Below are positions 46,813 to 58,864 of a DNA stretch of 64,000 bases, piece after piece. The position numbers and the translations under genes are program-made. The DNA lies in the NCBI GenBank assembly GCA_030686995.1, contig CM060709.1, positions 307,930,857-307,994,856 of the forward strand. The letters are read 5' to 3'. How positions within the stretch are numbered: the first letter of the stretch is position 1; each line of letters opens with the position of its first letter. The notes under the pieces are model-generated. The model did not search any database. It was not told the origin of the DNA and saw nothing but the letters and a program-made list of their open reading frames with translations. Origin of the DNA: Artemisia argyi. Its lineage: Eukaryota; Streptophyta; Magnoliopsida; Asterales; Asteraceae.

Positions 46813-48220
46813 TGATGAGGCGAAAAATGATCCGTTTTTAGGGGGTCATTTAAGCCCGAATCCGACTTTATTTGATCAAATATTGCCCTAAATCGTTCCT
46901 TTTATGATTTTAGGTGTTTGGAGAGTGAATTCTGGAAAAGAAGCCATTTTGGACGTTTTTGGAGCATAAAAGTGAAGAAAACGGCAAAGTACATAATTTC
47001 CATGCTGAAGATACAAGGTGACGGCGTCAAGACCACCATCTTGACGGCGTCAGACATGAGGAATTAAACACCGTAGGTGGTGACGGCGTCAGAAGGCTTC
47101 ATGACGGCGTCAAAGTGGCAAGAATTAAATACCGTGGGTGGTGACGGCGTCACATAGGCCGTCATAAGTGGATCAAGGCCGTCCGAGGAAGTATATGGCG
47201 GCGAGGTGACGGCGTCAGAAGTAACTCTTGACGCCGTCAGTCTGTTTTTCCTATATATAGTTTTCTAGTTTTTTCATAAAAAAAGAGAGAAGTTTTGGTG
47301 AAACCCTAAAGACGATTTTGGTGCCTCTTTTACAGGTTTTTCAAGGGTTCCAAACCCTTGAGACCTTGCATTGTAATTGAGATAAGTATACTTTCAATTC
47401 AATCAATATGTCTATGTGTTGGTTGTTTATATCTTGTTCTTGTCTTAATTCTACTATGCTAGGCTAGATCTCTTTTGTGTTTGCTTAGATCTAATGAAAC
47501 CTAGATGTTGATTATGTGTTGATTACTTGTCTATTCTTGTTTTGGATGAATGATTTATATGTTAGGCTTAAGAAAACTGGCAGATCTCCAAATGGTAACA
47601 TGCTTGAACGTCTTAAGAAACATGAACCGAGGCGTACTAGGTCTTTATTGGTTGTATTTAATGCATGAGCCACTGTTTACAATCCCTATAGTTGTGCTGG
47701 GTCATGGTGTAGGAGGAGATAAGAGCTCATAGAGTTGGGGAGTTATGTATGCCACCCCACGAATGGTATTAAGGAATACAATCCGTCATCCATACAAGTG
47801 TAACAAGTAATTAACATGTAAAAGATATCTAGGGAGTAATGAAGTCTAAGTAAACACAATTTCTCCAACCACTGCTCACAACCTTAGTTTAATTTAGTTT
47901 AATTTCATTTTTAGTATTTTATTTTAATTAAATAATAGCTTTGGGTTAGTTGAATAGCAACTAATTCCGCCCACTCTTCCAAAACCCGAGATTTTACTTG
48001 CTTTCATAAAAATATAAAAATACAAAAATAATCATCTTTCACCTCTAGAACTATTAATTAGGTTTTCTAATCCTAGCGACACTATTCCTAAGCTGAACGA
48101 TTAATCCCCCGGTACTTGTCACTATACTATACTACAACGATCAGGTACACTGCCTGGTGGGGGTTGTAAGCTTCTCGAGATCCCTCGAGAGGTAAAGCAA
48201 GGTGCGATTCCCACGCATCA
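46813..48220 (+). repeat. E4 5' LTR (1408 bp)
   Basis: Begins TGATGAGGCGAAAAATGATC and ends TTCCCACGCATCA. The promoter array lies at 47019-47260. A 60-residue frame at 47550-47732 is present in both LTRs but shows no protein family. Confidence 0.95.
47019..47260 (+). promoter_or_regulatory. E4 U3: seven TGACGGCGTCA palindromes and TATA box
   Basis: The near-palindrome TGACGGCGTCA stands at 47019, 47042, 47081, 47102, 47142 and 47207, with the complementary form TGACGCCGTCA at 47229. The TATA box CTATATATAG is at 47251. Each site joins TGACG to its inverse CGTCA, the core recognised by plant TGA/CREB-like bZIP factors (family knowledge). The spacing is about 20-65 bp. The array repeats in the 3' LTR (one site there reads TGACGGTGTCA). 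Confidence 0.75.
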
Positions 48221-48226
48221 AGTTTT

Positions 48227-48245
48227 TGGCGCCGCAGCCCGGGGA
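48227..48245 (+). other. E4 primer binding site
   Basis: TGGCGCCGCAGCCCGGGGA, six bases after the LTR. It is close to the TGGCGCCGTTGCCGGGGA form typical of Athila elements, with small changes in the middle. Confidence 0.8.
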
Positions 48246-48392
48246 ATAGTTATTGTCTAGGTTAGGATTTCTTTTTATTAGGTCTACTTGCTAGATTCCT
48301 TTCTAGTAAGATTTTTATTTTTATTTTTAGGTCTTCCTTAGTCTATCTTATTTCTTCGTGCCTTTGTTCGTAACTCTTCACCATCCACCATC

Positions 48393-49313
48393 ATGGCAAC
48401 CAACGAATTCTCCAACCTTAGGATCACTAGGAGTCGTAGCACCACTAAAGACCTCGTCTTGCCTTATGCAGAACCCGAAAGAGAAATGTGTAGGTTAAGA
48501 CGAACTCACTCAACACCTGAACCATCCAGCATTGCTATCGACTTTGATGCACCTCTCTCTGAAGAAAATTCAGAAAATCACATCACAACCCCGAGCTCCC
48601 ACAATGAGACGAATACTCCTATAATACCTCCTCCTAAGCGTCTCAAGGATTACTGTTCCCCAACTCCTCGTGGGTTTTCCAATGCCATTGTTTATCCAAA
48701 CGAACATACCAACGAGGTCTTGCATGCAAATGATATTTGGCTTGTCAAAAGTGTGTGTAAGTTCCACGGACTTGATGAGGAAAATCCAATCCAACACATC
48801 AAGGACTTCCTAAAAATAGTAGACACCATCCATACGGGTGGGGCTACTAGAAACACATCCCGACTGCGATTCTTCCCTTTCACCTTATACGAAAAAGCCC
48901 AAGAATGGTATAACAAACTCCCTTCCGAATCTATTTTCACATGGGAGCAACTCATATCCAAGTTCTATGAGAAGTTCTTTCCACCTGGAGAAACCTCAGC
49001 ATTTAGGGATAGGATCCTTCGTTTCCGAAAGGGGAAGGATGAACCCTTCCATAAAGCGTGGACTAGATTCAAAGATTTAATAAGACAAGTTCCACATCAT
49101 GGCATTGAACTTTGGCTCTTGGTCCAAATCTTTTACGAAAATATTTCCTCTAATGACCGGAACGGAATCAACCAATCTAGGAAAGGAAGATTGGCCAATC
49201 TTAGTGCCGAGGAAGGATGGGACAGGATTGAAGAATATGCCAAGACCAAGATGACACTTGGGATGAACCTGAGTCGACTATCGGCATTTCTGAAACCACC
49301 TCGGATCGATTAA
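48393..49313 (+). pseudogene. gag: E4 gag
   Basis: The 306-residue frame starts MATNEFSNLRITRSRSTTKD. It contains the Retrotrans_gag core around residues 130-240 (HIKDFLKIVDTI, LRFFPFTLYEKAQEWYNKLP, FHKAWTRFKDLIRQVPHHG). The last 24 codons are out of register. Near 49240 a one-base loss shifts the frame, and the true continuation (DDTWDEPEST, then SDRLSKVHKRMDCLAGSQ) is read in the pol frame. So gag and pol were one polyprotein. No CCHC knuckle is in this part. A CDYCGGPHEVEEC knuckle-like motif follows at the start of the next frame. Confidence 0.9.
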
Positions 49314-49330
49314 GCAAAGTTCACAAAAGA

Positions 49331-52165
49331 ATGGATTGCCTAGCTGGGTCGCAACCACCTAAAATGCTGTCGAATCCTTACTTGATCTGCGATTACTGTG
49401 GAGGTCCGCATGAGGTGGAGGAATGCGGAGGAGCAGCCACAACTGAACATGCGTGCTTGTCAGGAGGAGACATTTATGCTGATCCCTCCCTTTTGCCTTT
49501 CTACCAAAATGATGATTATACCCTTTGGGGAAATCTGGTGAGGAAAAGAGAAGGGGAGGGAGGCCCTGAATTCAAGATCAGGAGCAATTTCGAAGATGAC
49601 CTTGGTCACTTCACTCAAGAAAAAGACTTGCAAATGAAAGGGCTTAATGAGCTTTTCGACGAACATCAGAAGGATGTCGGGGAATTTTTCAGCAAGCTTA
49701 ACTCAGCCCTAGATAAACTCCAACCACCGTCAGAAAGAAGAAAAGATCCCATGCTCGCGATAACCACACGGGCCGGAACGACAACCAAGGACCCTCCTTA
49801 CCCAAATTCGTCCCCCGTCACACTCGATTCAGACAAACCTGGGGAGGAGGAGCAGGATGTCGGCATTGGCACCCCGGACCAACCACCCGTGACAACCCCC
49901 TCCCCATTAGCCCTTCCTAACCCACCTGTGAGAATTCCATACCCATCCCGACTAAGGAACCAGAAAACTGAGAATGATAACAAGAGGTTCTTGTCATACC
50001 TAAAAGACTCAGTTGTCACCATACCTCTCCTGGATGCTTGCTATCACATGTCAAAGTATAGCACATACTTCAAAAAGCTGCTCGCTAACAGGAAGAAGCT
50101 CGAGGGTCTTGTAACCCTAGGGGAAGAATGCTCAGTGGTGACCCATCGAGGGCTACCAAAGAAGGTAGACGATCCAAGCAGCTTCACCTTGCCGTGCTCT
50201 ATAGGACCTCTATCAATCAAGAATGCTCTTGCCGATTTGGGAGCAAGTATCAATCTCATGCCTCTCTCTATGTTCCGTAAACTAGGATATTTCGGATTGA
50301 AGCCTACCCGTATGAACATCCAACTAGCCGATAGATCAGTCAAGTACCCCGAAGGGATATGTGAGAACGTGCTAGTCAAGGTTGGGAAATTCAAATTCCC
50401 GGTCGACTTTGTAATCCTGGATATGGAGGAGGACGACGTGGTACCTATCATTTTAGGTAGACCATTTCTTGCTACCGCTCGTGCAGTCATCTATGTCTAC
50501 GATGGCAAATTGACCTTGCGAGTAGGAGACGATAGCACAACCTTCGACATTAAGGATTCTATGGACCTCTCCCTCGAAGCATCCAACCGGCTCTACTTTA
50601 TCGGGGAAGTAGATGAGCTCACAGATGTCATTGATGATTGCATCGATGAAAAAATCGATGAAGGCTGGCTACGGGACGAGAGTTTTCTGCCTTTGCTAGA
50701 GGTGGAAAAGACGGAGGAGGTTAATGCAGTCTCCTTCTACCCCAGACAAGAGGCAACGGAGCATCTCGAGCTCCGAAAGCCCGAGAACAAGCTCAAACCT
50801 TCTATTATCGAGCCCCCTGACGTTGATCTTAAAGAGCTCCCTAATCATTTGGAGTATGCCTTTCTTCAGGGAGAGAACCAACTCCCAGTAATCATAAACT
50901 CTTCCTTGGAAAAGGAACAAAAAGTTAAACTCTTAGAGGTCCTGAAGAAATACAAGGGGGTACTCGCATGGAGTGTGGCCGACATTAAGGGGATTGACTC
51001 AACTTTTTGCACACATAAGATTCTTATGGAGGAAGATTATAAACCCACTGTGCAACCCCAGAGGCGAGTGAACCCTAACATTAAGGAAGTAGTGAAGAAA
51101 GAAGTTATCAAACTTTTGGATGCAGGACTAATTTACCCGATCTCGGATAGCCCATGGGTCAGTCCTGTGCAGGTTGTACCTAAAAAGGGTGGAATGACCG
51201 TAGTAAAAAATGACAAGGGTGAGATGGTGCCCCAGAGAACTGTCACTGGATGGCGGGTATGCATTGACTATCGAAAGCTCAACGATGCCACGAGGAAAGA
51301 TCACTTTCCCTTACCATTCATTGATCAGATGTTAGAAAGATTATCTGGACACGAGTACTATTGCTTCTTAGATGGATTCTCGGGATATTTTCAAATTCCC
51401 ATAGCACCTGAGGACCAAGAAAAGACCACGTTTACTTGCCCCTATGGAACGTTTGCCTACAAAAGGATGCCTTTTGGGCTATGTAATGCCCCCGCCACTT
51501 TCCAACGGTGCATGACCGCAATCTTTCACGAACTCATGGAAGACATCATTGAAGTATTCATGGATGACTTTTCAGTCTTCGGAAACTCCTTTGACCGTTG
51601 TCTTGCTAATTTAGAAAAGATGCTTAAACGTTGCGAGGAAACCAACTTGGTGTTGAACTGGGAAAAGTGTCATTTCATGGTAAAGGAAGGGATTGTGTTG
51701 GGGCATAAGATTTCAGGGAACGGGATAGAGGTGGACCAAGCTAAGGTTGAAGCTATATCTAAGTTACCATACCCCACGACTGTTAAGGCAATACGCAGCT
51801 TTTTGGGGCACGCCGGATTTTATCGGAGATTCATCAAGGACTTCTCCAAAATTGCCCGGCCAATGACTCAATTGCTTGTGAAGGATGCTCCATTCGATTT
51901 TTCCCAAGAATGCAAAGATGCTTTCGACCTCCTAAAAAGGGAACTCACTCAAGCTCCAATCATGATCACACTCAACTGGGAGTTACCATTTGAAATAATG
52001 TGTGACGCTAGCGACTTCACTATCGGGGCTGTATTAGGTCAGCGACGTGACAAGCTTTTCCAACCTATTTACTACGCTAGCAAAACCATGAATCCCGCCC
52101 AAGAGAACTACTCCACCCCCGAAAAAGAATTGTTAGCCGTAGTGTTTGCATTCGACAAATTCTGA
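49331..52165 (+). pseudogene. pol: E4 protease, reverse transcriptase and RNase H N terminus
   Basis: The 944-residue frame holds the CDYCGGPHEVEEC zinc-like motif, a hinge, then protease ALADLGASINLMPLSMFRKL. The usual active-site D,S/T,G reads DLGA, as in Athila elements. RT follows with WRVCIDYRKLNDAT, FLDGFSGYFQI, the catalytic FMDDFSVFG and LGHKISGNGIEVD. RNase H begins with MCDASDFTIGAVLGQRRDK. The frame ends at TGA (52163-52165) after AFDKF, where relatives have CGA (Arg) before QYL. This is a C-to-T change at a CpG, a common outcome of cytosine methylation. Confidence 0.93.
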
Positions 52166-53731
52166 CAATATCTTGTCCTTTCAAAGACAGTCGTCTTCAC
52201 TGACCACTCAGCTCTTAGATATCTGTTTGCGAAACAGGACGCCAAGCCACGACTGATTCGGTGGATCTTGTTGCTACAAGAATTTGATGTTGAGATTCGC
52301 GATAAGAGGGGGGCAGAGAATCTAGCCGCTGATCATCTATCTCGTCTTGAAAACCCCCTGGATAAACACGATAGTAGTGAGATTAAAGATTCGTTTCCTG
52401 ACGAACAACTAATGTCTATCCTTGATTCGGAACCATGGTACGCCGACTTTGCCAATTACTTCGCAAGTAGATGTAGGCTCATTCCTGAACACCTGACTAA
52501 ATACGAGAGGAAGAGGTTCTTTTCCCAGCTAAAATATTACTTCTGGGATGAACCATTTTTATTCCGAAGGTATCCTGACCACATTGTAAGGCGTTGTGTT
52601 TCGGAGAATGAGGCAGTAAAAATCATGAGGGAATGTCACTCCGGTCCCTCTGGAGGGCATCATGGGATAAATGTTACTGCCCGAAAGATTCTCGATGCAG
52701 GATTCTATTGGCCCACAATTTTCCATGATGTAAAAGATATGGTACAAGCGTGTGATGCATGTCAACGGGCTGGAAATATATCACATAGGGATGAGGCACC
52801 TCAGAACTTTATACAAGTTTCTGAGGTATTCGATGTTTGGGGGATTGACTTTATGGGACCCTTTCCGTCCTCAGGGGGAAACGAGTACATCTTAGTCGCC
52901 ATTGACTATGTTTTGAAATGGGTTGAAGCACAAGCCCTTAGGACTAATGATGCTAGAGTGGTCATTCATTTCCTGAAAAAACTTTTCGCAAGATTCGGGA
53001 TTCTGAAAGCTCTCATCAGCGATAGGGGGACACATTTTTGCAACGCACAAATGGAAAAGGTCATGAAGAGGTATGGAGTACCCCACCGATTCTCCACCGC
53101 CTATCATCCACAGACCAATGGCCAAGTCGAAAACACCAATAGAGCTATTAAAAGAATACTTGAAAAAACGGTTAGTCAAAACAGAAAGGACTGGTCATTC
53201 AAACTCGACGAAGCCTTATGGGCATTCCGAACTGCCTACAAAACACCTATTGGAACGACCCCGTTCCGCATGGTGTATGGTAAGGCATGTCATTTACCGG
53301 TAGAATTAGAACACAAGGCTTATTGGGCGCTTAAGGCATGCAACTTAGATTACACAACTGCGGGGAATAGTAGGTTTTTGCAATTACACGAGCTTGATGA
53401 GCTTAGATTAGAAGCCTACGAATCCTCCATCACATATAAAGAGAGAGCTAAAAGATGGCATGATCAAAGAATTAAGAAACCCAAAGAATTTTCAGATGGA
53501 GACAAGGTCCTATTATACAATTCTCGGTTGAGATTATTTCCGGGAAAACTTAAGTCTAGATGGTATGGGCCGTTCACGGTGAAGAATTCCTCTAAATTTG
53601 GAGCAGTAGTGCTAGTTGATGATGAGGGTAGGGAATTCACGGTTAACATACAACGTATAAAACATTACCAAGAAAATAACAATGAAATGATTAATGAGGA
53701 GGATGTGATGTTTGATGATGAAGTCACGTAG
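52166..53731 (+). pseudogene. pol: E4 RNase H C terminus and integrase
   Basis: Directly in frame after the stop: [20 protein letters not shown] and [10 protein letters not shown] close RNase H. The integrase HHCC motif is at [21 protein letters not shown]. The DDE core is [20 protein letters not shown] and [20 protein letters not shown]. The C-terminal [19 protein letters not shown] is a GPY/F-type module. The open frame from 52268 gives 487 residues. [11 protein letters not shown] has Leu where Ser is usual. Confidence 0.92.
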
Positions 53732-55582
53732 TAACCCCTGACTTTGAGTCTAGCTACAAGACTCGTAAATAAAGAAAAGCGCTTCTTGGGAGGCAACCCA
53801 TGTTTTGTGTGATTTTATTTGTTTGATTGTTATTTGCTTCCGTATGCATGTTTTATTTTTATTGTTGGTTGATCATGTTTCTCATTAAAATGTGGAAATA
53901 CTTTATTATGTTGTTTGGCCTAGTCTTAACTTCAACCTAAAGGTATTTTTGCAAAAGATAAGTGTAAGGGGAAACCCCAAATATGTTTTTAAGAAACAAA
54001 CCGATCATGATTCTCCACAATATTTAATGAACATGTATATTCGTATTTGTTAGAGTCAAATGCTTGTATCGAGTCATAATGAAGTTTTGCAGGATTTTCC
54101 AGGAAGTAGGACAAAGTTTTTCCAGAAATTTTCCGGAAACTTAACATAAGAATTTCTGCAGGTCCATTCTGACGGCGTCAGGGTATTGCTCTTGACGGCG
54201 TCAGGAGTCAAAAATCTGGAAATTTTACCGGTTTTGTTTTTCTAACGGAGTCTTATGGTTTTTGTGAATTATTAAGTTTTATAATCTCCAGGAAATCTGC
54301 AAACTTCATTCCACAAGCATTATATCTTACTTTGTTTTCTAGGATTTAGTAACTTATATAGGATGCCGCCGATTTTACGCGAGGTTGCCTTGTCTACTGT
54401 TGTCAGGATTTACAGGTTATTTATGACAAGAAGATGATTTATATTCTGGAAGGGAAGCTTTGATCGTTCATTTTCTTGGAGGAAGATTTAACCTGGCCAA
54501 CCTATAATCCATACCGAGCGAATCAGGGGAGTATTTGATTTCATTCTCTTTACTTCTTAACTTTTACATTCTTTACTTGAACATTGGGGACAATGTTCAC
54601 CCTAAGTGTAAGGGGAGGGTAAAAAGATGATACCTTACATATGCACTTTCGCTTGAGTTTGTTTTGTTTGATAGTAGATGTGTAATAAAACTATGAGAAA
54701 TACTTGTTAGTGTAATTTTAGCGCCAAATTTAAATTTTTTTACAACATTTAGGAGTGAAACTTTAGCCATAGCAAGCGTCTCATGGATAGGATGTTGTAT
54801 GACTAGCACATAACCGTATATTCAGAAAAATTTTCCACCCAAAAATGTGAGGTTCGCCTTTAGTTTTGATAGGAAAAGCATTTACTATTAGTGCTTATGA
54901 GTGTACCGGTAGCATTTAGATTCTAGAACTTGCGTTAGTGATGCATCCCGAGACCGCTAGTGAGACTACATTCGTGTGGTAGGATTTACTACATGATAAG
55001 AGGCATTAGGATCACCCTTGTGTTAAACCCATATTATAATTACTTGACCATTTAAGTCATATTACTTGGCTAGTTAAGTCAACTAATTTTTCCCACACCC
55101 TTAGCGTTGTACTCATTTTTAGTACACGATACCCCTAGTACACCCCTCCGAGCCTATCTTTTCGTTTCTAACTTTAAGCATTTTACTTAAAGGAAGAATT
55201 TGTTACATCCCACTTAAATATACACCCAAATCGCCTTAGCCTTCCGTGTATGCGCTCATCTTTAGTGCATTATTGTTATTTGTTAAACCCTAAGTTAACT
55301 TTCTAATTGATTACATGGTTGCTAAGTCGAGTCATATCCTTGTACATATTGTCTTGGGACGATTGGGACTCATGGGTAAGTACTTGTTTTATGGAGTAAT
55401 GGGGAAGAACATCATATTATTACCCCCATATGTACGTTAATCTTAAAAGTGCTCCAAGTGTTTTGATTTTCTTAATTCGAGTCATTAGAATAGTTAAATG
55501 TAAAGTATGTAAAGATTCAAGTGTAAGGGGATTGCTCAAACCCCTATGATGTATTATTTTGGATGGTAGGGTAAGAGTGTAT

Positions 55583-55629
<47 letters not shown>

Positions 55630-56189
55630 GAAAAAAGGAAAAAGAGAGAAAAAAAATACGGACTACCATCACATTTTCATTCTATGTTCATTTTATGTTT
55701 TTGTTATTTTTCATTTATTAGCTTAAGTCGAGTCTAGTCTTGGCTTAGCAACGCCATCTTGTACATGTAATTAACCGAGATTGGTAACTCGCCACCAGTA
55801 AAACTTCCTTTATCCAACAAAACCGTGTAATTCATATCCCTATACCTAACGTTATAACCCTTTAAAAGACCTCTTTGATAGTTTATCCTAGGTGCTTACG
55901 CCATGCGGTGGAGGTTTGATCCTTTCCCAAGCCTATGGTAATCTATTTTGCTATGACAGGTAGTGAGAGATATCTTCCATTTCCATAATGTTATATTACT
56001 TTATTACACCCGAGAGATGTGAGTATCTAAACACTATTTGTGAGGTGCTTGTGTATGACCTCCGTGCTTGTCTATTGGTCTTTAGTGGAACGATTATTTG
56101 TTGTAATTACTTTTATATTAGTGTTAAATGACCCCTAACTTGTCTTTTGAGTAGAATAAAAGATCATTTGCTTGAGGACAAGCAAATCT
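53732..56189 (+). other. E4 3' untranslated region
   Basis: 2.5 kb without a gene. It contains the phrase GGGAGGCAACCCATG (53790) and ACATTGGGGACAATGTTCAC (54581), both common in Athila/Tat elements, two more TGACGGCGTCA sites (54170, 54193), a poly-A run (55585-55627), and four AAGTGTAAGGG motifs (53961, 54605, 55520, 56191). The last of these is the likely polypurine tract. Confidence 0.75.
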
Positions 56190-57613
56190 CAAGTGTAAGG
56201 GTATATGATGAGGCGAAAAATGATCCGTTTTTAGGGGGTCATTTAAGCCCGAATCCGACTTTATTTGATCAAATATTGCCCTAAATCGTTCCTTTTGTGA
56301 TTTTAGGTGTTTGGAGAGTGAATTATGGAAAAGAAGCCATTTTGGACGTTTTTGGAGCATAAAAGTGAAGAAAACGGCAAAGTACATAATTTCCATGCTG
56401 AAGATACAAGGTGACGGCGTCAAGACCACCATCTTGACGGCGTCAGACATGAGGAATTAAACACCGTAGGTGGTGACGGCGTCAGAAGGCTTCATGACGG
56501 CGTCAAAGTGGCAAGAATTAAATACCGTGGGTGGTGACGGCGTCACATAGGCCGTCATAAGTGGATCAAGGCCGTCCGAGGAAGTATATGGCGGCGAGGT
56601 GACGGTGTCAGAAGTAACTCTTGACGCCGTCAGTCTGTTTTTCCTATATATAGTTTTCTAGTTTTTTCATAAAAAAAGAGAGAAGTTTTGGTGAAACCCT
56701 AAAGACGATTTTGGTGCCTCTTTTACAGGTTTTTCAAGGGTTCCAAACCCTTGAGACCTTGCATTGTAATTGAGATAAGTATACTTTCAATTCAATCAAT
56801 ATGTCTATGTGTTGGTTGTTTATATCTTGTTCTTGTCTTAATTCTACTATGCTAGGCTAGATCTCTTTTGTGTTTGCTTAGATCAAATGAAACCTAGATG
56901 TTGATTATGTGTTGATTACTTGTCTATTCTTGTTTTGGATGAATGATTTATATGTTAGGCTTAAGAAAACTGGCAGATCTCCAAATGGTAACATGCTTGA
57001 ACGTCTTAAGAAACATGAACCGAGGCGTACTAGGTCTTTATTGGTTGTATTTAATGCATGAGCCACTGTTTACAATCCCTATAGTTGTGTTGGGTCATGG
57101 TGTAGGAGGAGATAAGAGCTCATAGAGTTGGGGAGTTATGTATTCCACCCCACGAATGGTATTAAGGAATACAATCCGTCATCCATACAAGTGTAACAAG
57201 TAATTAATATGTAAAAGATATCTAGGGAGTAACGAAGTCTAAGTAAACACAATTTCTCCAACCACTGCTCACAACCTTAGTTTAATTTAGTTTAATTTCA
57301 TTTTTAGTATTTTATTTTAATTAAATAATAGCTTTGGGTTAGTTGAATAGCAACTAATTCCGCCCACTCTTCCAAAACCCGAGATTTTACTTGCTTTCAT
57401 AAAAATATAAAAATACAAAAATAATCATCTTTCACCTCTAGAACTATTAATTAGGTTTTCTAATCCTAGCGACACTATTCCTAAGCTGAACGATCAATCC
57501 CCCGGTACTTGTCACTATACTATACTACAACGATCAGGTACACTGCCTGGTGGGGGTTGTAAGCTTCTCGAGATCCCTCGAGAGGTAAAGCAAGGTGCGA
57601 TTCCCACGCATCA
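56190..57613 (+). repeat. E4 polypurine tract and 3' LTR (56206-57613)
   Basis: CAAGTGTAAGGGTATA precedes TGATGAGGCG at 56206. The LTR is 1408 bp, like the 5' copy, with about nine substitutions and no indels seen. AAAAT follows at 57614. Confidence 0.93.
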
Positions 57614-57618
57614 AAAAT

Positions 57619-58200
57619 ATTTACAAAAAAGAGTTTGATGTTTGACTCTCAGTTTCTAAGAAAGTTTTGCAAATCATATGGAGTCAAACACCGCATACCA
57701 ATATGGTGAACTAAATCAACAAACCTTGATGGAGGTAAATCCTTTGTAAACAAGTCCGCCAACTGGTATACAGTACCCACAAAATCTAATTCAATAGTAC
57801 CCTTCTCAACATGCTCCTTGATAAAATGGTAGCGGAGAGCAATTTGTATGGCGTTGGAATGATGAATGGTGTTGCACGAGATAGCAATAGCACAGTTTGA
57901 GTTGCCGTACATTGAGATCTAGTCAAATGCATAGTCGTAGTCCGTGAGCTAAGTTCTCATCCAAATGACTTGAGCACCGAAAGCAGACATGGCTACATAC
58001 TGAGCTTTTGTTGATGACAGTGACGTACAATCCTGCTTCATTGACTGTATCCCTTTGTAACTAAAGAAGATTTGTAGCGAATCACTGTGCCTTCTGCGTC
58101 TAGCTTGTTTTCCAAATCCATTTAAATCCAATGATGTGTTGAAGGGTGATGTTGGTAGAACGTATGCATATCAGACGGATCCAAATTGCGGGAAGGCGAC
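57619..58200 (-). pseudogene. E3 RT start fused to RNase H (RT core deleted)
   Basis: On the minus strand HTFYQHHPSTHHW and KWIWK..LDAEGTVIRYKSSL (RT entry, 58050-58190) run directly into SMKQDCTSLSSTKAQYVAMS of RNase H near 58045. The whole RT catalytic core, including the YVDD motif, is therefore deleted. RNase H continues with a stop near 57918, then CAIAISCNTIHHS and [12 protein letters not shown] to 57649. The C-terminal 88 residues are about 62% identical to E2 by my count. Confidence 0.8.
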
Positions 58201-58860
58201 TCCATTATATCAGGAACAGTTGGAGTTGGTGCAAATGGATTGAAGAAAGTATTTCCATCATAATCTGCAAGTTGTGGTACTGATTGTTGTTATGGATCTT
58301 CAGCTAATTGTCTGGAGTTGGAAGTAGTTTGTCTTGCTGTTGTTGGAGATTCACTTGGAGGACCGTCTTTCTCAATAGTGATTGTTGAATATTCTCAGGG
58401 TGTGCAGCGGAAATTGGTGAGACTTCTTGAGGACGGTTTTCAATTGAATCATCAAACAGTTGAGCAAACAGGGTTTCCAATTCCTTGCGAGAGAGTGACA
58501 ATGGTTCAGCCGAAGTATCTGGAAAGTTTAGACGGTTGATTGCGGGTCCTAAGCTGTTTTGCTCAGAAGCCATAGCTGAAGTGCTTTAAACGGTTGATTA
58601 CGGGTCCTAAGCTGTTGTGCTCAGAAGCCATAGCTGAAGTGCTTTAAACGGTTGATTACGGGTCCTAAGCTGTTGTGCTCAGAAGCCATTGTTGATGTGC
58701 TTTTAAATGGTTGGATGCGGGTCCTAAGCTGTTGTGCTCAGAAACCATAACATTGAGGGTCCGAAACTGATTTGTTCCGAAGCCATTGTTGTTGAATCTG
58801 CAAAGAAAGAAAGAAGAGGCAAAACAGAGAACATGGAGCCCTAAGGGTAACTGGGTTCCA
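58201..58860 (-). pseudogene. E3 hinge region with 58-bp repeats
   Basis: Four units of about 58 bp (58540-58760) each encode MASEHNSLGP..NRLKH-like text. The unit is not a multiple of three, so neighbouring units change frame. The upstream integrase is absent: the hinge follows the gag-linker remnant directly near 58865. Confidence 0.7.
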
Positions 58861-58864
58861 GGTG

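Larger units (their letters stand above)
46813..57613 (+). mobile_element. E4: Athila-type gypsy retrotransposon (10.8 kb), recent
   Basis: Two LTRs of exactly 1408 bp, a 5-bp target duplication AAAAT (46808-46812 and 57614-57618), an aspartate-tRNA-like PBS, gag-pol in gypsy order (protease, RT, RNase H, integrase) and a 2.5-kb 3' region. By eye I count about nine LTR differences in 1408 bp, so the insertion is recent. Only one frameshift and one nonsense codon break the polyprotein. PBS, FMDDF in RT, DLGASINLMP in protease and the 3' GGGGACAATGTT phrase point to the Athila/Tat group. Confidence 0.93.

Noticed and set aside
47550..47732. 60-codon frame present in both E4 LTRs (also at 56943-57125)
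   Set aside because: The two copies are alike because the LTRs are nearly identical; no homology, and it lies in the untranslated leader.
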